Below the pieces are notes generated by a model. That model was given only the letters and a program-made list of their open reading frames with translations, made no database searches and was not told the DNA's origin. This document shows, in pieces, positions 60,183 to 64,000 of a stretch of 64,000 nucleotides of DNA. Source of the stretch: Pascua guehoae (taxonomy: Eukaryota > Basidiomycota > Tremellomycetes > Trichosporonales > Trichosporonaceae); contig BCJX01000010.1 in NCBI GenBank assembly GCA_001600415.1, positions 1,027,236 through 1,091,235 of the forward strand, written 5' to 3'. Made by a program: the position numbers and the translations under genes. Within the stretch, counting starts at the first letter, position 1; each line of letters starts with the position of its first letter.

Positions 60183-61404
60183 ATGAACTCCAAGCGCCCC
60201 CCCAAGCGACCCAAACCAGAGTACCTCGCGGAGGACGACTGCGTGCGGCCCCTCAAGCGCGCCAAACTCGGCCACATTGTGACGATCAGCATACCCCCCA
60301 CTGTCCTCAGCGTCGAACCCGCCTTGACACCCGCGCTCACCCTGGACTACCGGATGTTCCCCCACATCCTCGACCTCGTTATGTCGTTTGCGCCGCGCGC
60401 GTCCCTTTTCGCCCTCCGTCGCACGTGCTGGGAGCTCTGCTTCAAGGTCGATATCATGCTGGCGCAGCACGTCTTGCTGGACCCCAAGTTTCTCGGTTCG
60501 GAAATGTGGGATCTGGGGATTGGTACACCCGAGGGCCGGCTGCCGCTCATGTACGCCGTCGACGCCGACGCCGATTGCTACTCGTTCCGGCCCATGGTCG
60601 AGTACTCGACGGCCATTGCGCGCGCCGCGATTGTGTTCGAAACGACGCGCGTGGTCGAGGTGTTTATGGACCTGGGTGGTCTGACAGAGTATGAGAGCTA
60701 TGTCCTGGGTCTGTTTACCGGTATTCGCGATCTCAAGGTGCACAACGGCAGCAACGGGCTGCCCCGTGACCTCGGTGGGCATTTGGGTTCGGCGCTGTCT
60801 CTCCTGTACGAACAGCGCGTCATCATGAACCGTGAGGGCTGGTGGTGGTGTGCGATCCCGAAGCAACCCCAGGGCCTGGAGCGGCTCACCGTTTTTGTGC
60901 AAGGTGAGTGGGAGCCAAGGCCCGTGGCATGTCGAGCTCACAGGTCCATCAGGCTACTACCTCGCCACACCCGACGTAGAGTACCCACCACCGCTCCCGA
61001 TTGTTGACTCTGTCCGCGGCATTGTCCTTATTTTTAACGAAGCCTATCTAGAGTTCAAAGAATTCTTCTCCAGCGCTCGGATACGACATCCGTTGGGTTT
61101 TCTCACAAACCTATTCGAGGCGGCGATCCCGGACCTCGACCGCGTCCGATACACGCTCGTCGGAATGGTGCCCCTCCCGTACGGGGCTCTAGGCCAGACA
61201 AAGACGAAACGGTCCAAAGTCAGGCGCAAGTTTTACAGGAGGCTGCGCCAGATGCTGTGCGAGAGGTATCCCGACTCGGACGAAGAGGTCAAGACGCGTC
61301 TCGCGGCCGTCACCATCGTAACCCACGAAGACTACCTGGATCAAATTGGAGAGGACCGGTTTGACTGGGAGATCGAGTTTGAAGAGGCTTGGCCTGACGA
61401 GTAA
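60183..61404 (+). CDS. F-box-like family member D (intact)
   Basis: Exons 60183-60903 and 60944-61404 join in phase 1, 393 aa. The N-terminus is basic (KRPPKRPKPEY, RPLKRAKLG), suggesting nuclear targeting and unlike the other members. The core is LDYRMFPHILDLVMSFAPRA, LFALRRTCWELCFKVDIMLA, GTPEGRLPLMYAVDA, ARAAIVFETTRVVEVFMDL, LGLFTGIRDLKVH. The C-terminal half is VRGIVLIFNEAYL, LGFLTNLFEAAIPDLDRVRY, FYRRLRQMLCERYPDSDEEV and VTHEDYLDQIGEDRFDWEIE. The intron sits at the same place as in members B and C. Function unknown. Confidence 0.8.
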
Positions 61405-62020
61405 GAGGTGGTTGAACGCGGGCCGCACTAACCTTCTGATCAGGTTCGATTGCGACGGGGGAGCCAGAGGAAGAGGACGGAGTGGGGTCACAAGACGACA
61501 TGGGAGACGACCCGGGAGACGACCCGGGGGACGACCCGGGGGACGACCCGGGGGACGACCCGGGGGATGACCCGGGAGATGACACGGGAGACAACCCGGG
61601 AGGCGACACAGGAGACAACACGGGAGGCGACACAGGATGATGCGATGGTCGGGGTACTACGTCACGGATGCCGCGTTTCGTGTACCATGTTACGAATACT
61701 GTGATGATGTATCCAACAGTTTCTTGCATGAACAGTTGCCAAACAGATCCTGCAGGGGTCTCGTTGGACCAAACAGCAGGTTATCCCTGGCAGCCAGCTG
61801 AGCTCGCCTGCATTTGAGTGTGGGCGAAAGCTGGCATGGCGCGAGCAATACCTTGGAGAGAGAGGGCTGCTTACGACAAGCTCCCAGCATACGACCTCGC
61901 AACCATTAATTCATCCCGATATCTATAAAGTACAAGCTCTGCACCGCAGCTCGTTCGCGCCCAGCACGAGTCCTGGCTCCTCCCAGTCCATTGCTAGTTC
62001 TGGCTCCTCGGGGCCCACTA
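61405..62020. other. Intergenic with a minisatellite
   Basis: Besides the repeat at 61502-61633 there is a GTAAGA...CACTAAC...TGATCAG intron-like stretch (61402-61442) directly after member D, discussed in the findings. No separate gene is supported. Confidence 0.45.
61502..61633. repeat. 12-bp minisatellite, about 11 copies
   Basis: Unit GGGRGACGACCC and variants (GACACG, GACAAC) repeat every 12 bp. In one plus-strand frame it encodes GDDP/GDNT, in another RRPG/GRPG. It degenerates from left to right. Confidence 0.85.
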
Positions 62021-63437
62021 CTAGTTCTGCCCGGCGCGAATTGCCTTGACAATGTTGTTGATCTCGGCGAGGAAGGGCTTGTAAGCGCGCTTACCGGCCA
62101 CGATGGGCGAGACGTGGACGCCGGCGTCGTCCTGGATGGTGAGCCAGCCTGATCCAGTCCTCACACTGGCTGCCATGCGCCGTAACCCGCATTCACTCAC
62201 CTTGTACACCGCAACGTCGACGCCGTCGCGCCTAAACGCCGCAATGAGCGCCTCGTCCTCGCCCTGAAACACCTCGAGGGCGCCATAGCTAACCAGCACG
62301 TGTGCGCCCTTGAGCCACCGCCACTCGCCCGCGAGGGCCGGCGAGAAGAGCGCGCCGGCCACCTCGTGCTGCTCGTAGTGGCGCGTCGTGGACGCGACTG
62401 CGCGATGCAAGAGCGTCGGCGCGAGATAGTCGGTGTCGATATTCGTGGCCCACGTGTCAAACGAGGCGGTAAAGTCGACCCAGGGCGAGATGAGCGCCAG
62501 GCCCCCGGGGAGGGGCTCGCCGAGCGCGCGCAGCTGCAGCGCAGTCGCGAGGGCCAGGTGCCCGCCGGCGCTGTCGCCCATGAGGATGATGTTGGCGGGC
62601 GAAAAGCCCAGGACGGCCACGAGGTGGTGCCAGGCCGCGAGCGCGTCGACGAGCGGGGCCGGGTAGGCAGTGTGCGCGTGCGTCGTCTTGCGGTATTGCG
62701 TCCCTGGGCGTCAGTCGTGTGTGCGCGTGGGTGTGTGGGTGTGTGGGTGTAACCCCTGTGGAGCGTGTTATATGACCTGGGTGCCACTCACCAAAGACGC
62801 GCAGACCCGTGTCGCGCGCAATCTTGAACGGAAACGGCGTCATGAGCGGGTGGCCCATAATGTACCCGCTTGGTTATCAGCACCACAGCGCGTCTCGTAT
62901 CTCCTCCTCCCGCGTATCTCCGCCCGCCAACCATACGTACCCGCCATGAGTGTAGAGAATCGCGACCTCACCGGGCTGTGCCGCCTCGAACCCACTCCCC
63001 TTCGCGGAGAGGACGAACAACGGCCGCCTCGCCTGCCCCACCGCCCCACTAGGCGGCAGGGCCGCGTACGCCGTGCACCACTCGGCCGGACACGCGTCAA
63101 TCGTAATCACCTCCGAGGGCACGGCCTCTGCGAGCCCCGGCGGCATGGGGAGGAGCGGCCTGGGTGTCCCGGTCGCCTGCTCCCACGTATCAGCGCGGGG
63201 CAGGAGGGGCCGCAGCTGGCCGGTCCGGAAGACGAACCGGCCGAGGAGGTAGAGATGGAGCGGGATCGGCGGGAGGGTGCGGTCGCGCGCGCCCACGAGC
63301 CCCAGTCGGAGGCGCAGCGCGTCGAGCAGGAAGAGCGGGAGCTGGATGAGTGCGGATAAGAGGGTCCACAGGCGCTGGAGCCAGCGCGGGTGGCCGTTGG
63401 GCGCGGGGCGCGCCTGGGGCGCAAAGACGACCGTCAT
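62021..63437 (-). CDS. Alpha/beta hydrolase fold-3 (HSL-type) esterase/lipase
   Basis: Likely a carboxylester hydrolase of the hormone-sensitive-lipase family. Exons 63437-62941, 62868-62792 and 62703 onward; the last part has an in-frame 69-nt intron (about 62212-62144). The product is about 395 aa. The oxyanion-hole motif HGGGYIMGHP is assembled across the first intron, and the nucleophile elbow is GDSAGGHLAL. A Glu/Asp region (GALEVFQGEDEALI) and a C-terminal His (DDAGVHVSPIV) complete the triad. An N-terminal hydrophobic segment (LLSALIQLPLFLLDALRL, about residues 26-43) suggests membrane anchoring. The substrate is unknown; fungal relatives include steryl acetyl hydrolases. Confidence 0.88.
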
Positions 63438-63937
63438 GGTGCAAGGTGGTGTGAAAGAATGGGGGGGATGAGATGGAAAAAGAGTGCAAGGGGCGAGGGG
63501 GAAGGGGTAAGCGAGTGTGGGTGCGTGTAACAGAGAGTGGGTTTGGGTTTGGAGTGTGGGGGCGAGGGGCGCCGCGGGGTCCGTCTTAAGAGGATGAGAG
63601 TCACCGGTACGCCGCCGTGCCGCTGCCGTCGTAGTCGTAATCGTCGTCGTCGTCGTAGTCGTGCCGTAGTATGCAACCGAGAGAAGCTAACCACCCACAC
63701 TAGCTAGCCATCACACACGCACACAAGCACAAGAGTACACAAGACACAAGTTGTGCTACCAAAACTAGCTTGGTCGCGGGCGCCGGACGCCGGACGTGGC
63801 CGACTGCATGATGCCAGTGGACGCGCGCACAGGCAGTTCGGGTATCGGAAATGCCGGGTGTAGCGTCCCGCCACGCCACGTGTATATCTCACACACCGTA
63901 CACACACGCGTCAACACGGCCATCGCAAACACGGCCA
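63438..63937. other. Intergenic with a GTC/GTA trinucleotide run
   Basis: GTCGTAGTCGTAATCGTCGT-type repeats lie at about 63627-63663. No gene is supported. Confidence 0.45.
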
Positions 63938-64000
63938 TGGTCCACCGCATGCACCGCACCACCGCACTCGCCGGTCTCGCTGGCCTCGCTCACACGCAGC
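63938..64000 (+). CDS. Possible gene start running off the right edge
   Basis: ATG at 63938 opens a frame to the window edge encoding MVHRMHRTTALAGLAGLAHT, a short basic then hydrophobic stretch that could be a signal peptide. There is too little sequence to identify it or to exclude chance. Confidence 0.2.

Noticed and set aside
59997..60941. A 314-codon minus-strand frame
   Set aside because: It is the reverse of exon 1 of member D; no domain.
61502..61633. The regular 12-bp repeat as a CRISPR array
   Set aside because: There are no spacers; the units are head-to-tail and degenerate, which is a minisatellite.

Overview
The window is nuclear DNA of a fungus, most likely a basidiomycetous yeast of the Tremellomycetes (a Trichosporonales-type genome such as Vanrija or Cutaneotrichosporon is my best guess). 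The grounds are compact genes split by many 45-60 nt GT-AG introns, recognisable fungal proteins (RTA1-like exporter, HXS1-like hexose transporter, SUR2, SPT7, BUD20, TFIIIC tau95), intron-bearing nuclear tRNA genes, pyrimidine-rich leaders, and a Ty3/gypsy LTR retrotransposon. No bacterial feature, operon or CRISPR array is present. I built exon boundaries by hand; where phases are said to agree, every exon joins in frame.

Layout. 0-5 kb: 3' part of an RTA1-like membrane protein, a dead chromodomain fragment of an old retroelement, and an MFS sugar transporter (minus). 5-10.8 kb: gene-poor DNA with assembly ambiguities. 10.8-14.1 kb: a tRNA cluster, Arg(ACG), Gly(GCC), Val(AAC) and two His(GTG). 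14.3-20.2 kb: a head-to-head pair, TFC1 (TFIIIC tau95, minus) and SPT7 (SAGA scaffold, plus). 21.2-22.6 kb: BUD20 with an unusually long intron. 24.2-25.3 kb: SUR2 sphinganine C4-hydroxylase. 26.8-28.1 kb: a small single-pass membrane protein. 29.3-33.3 kb: two tandem paralogs of a family I do not recognise, sharing four intron positions. 34.2-35.5 kb: a flavin-reductase-like protein, followed by tRNA-Leu and tRNA-Gln. 39.6-43.9 kb: two low-complexity proteins of unknown function.

45.7-61.4 kb: a local family of four paralogs sharing a degenerate F-box-like motif. The third is split by an 8.3 kb LTR retrotransposon (49788-58119) with 5-bp target duplications and about 99% similar LTRs. 62.0-63.4 kb: an HSL-type alpha/beta hydrolase.

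The most interesting object is that retrotransposon. It carries, between pol and the 3' LTR and on the opposite strand, a five-exon gene whose introns are all in phase and whose product has two cysteine clusters. It also seems to prime reverse transcription from its own 5' RNA end: 11 nt just after the LTR are exactly complementary to 11 nt in the LTR about 40 nt after the TATA box. The copy is damaged, with two in-frame TGA codons and a 137-bp triplication that shifts the integrase frame, although its LTRs are young.
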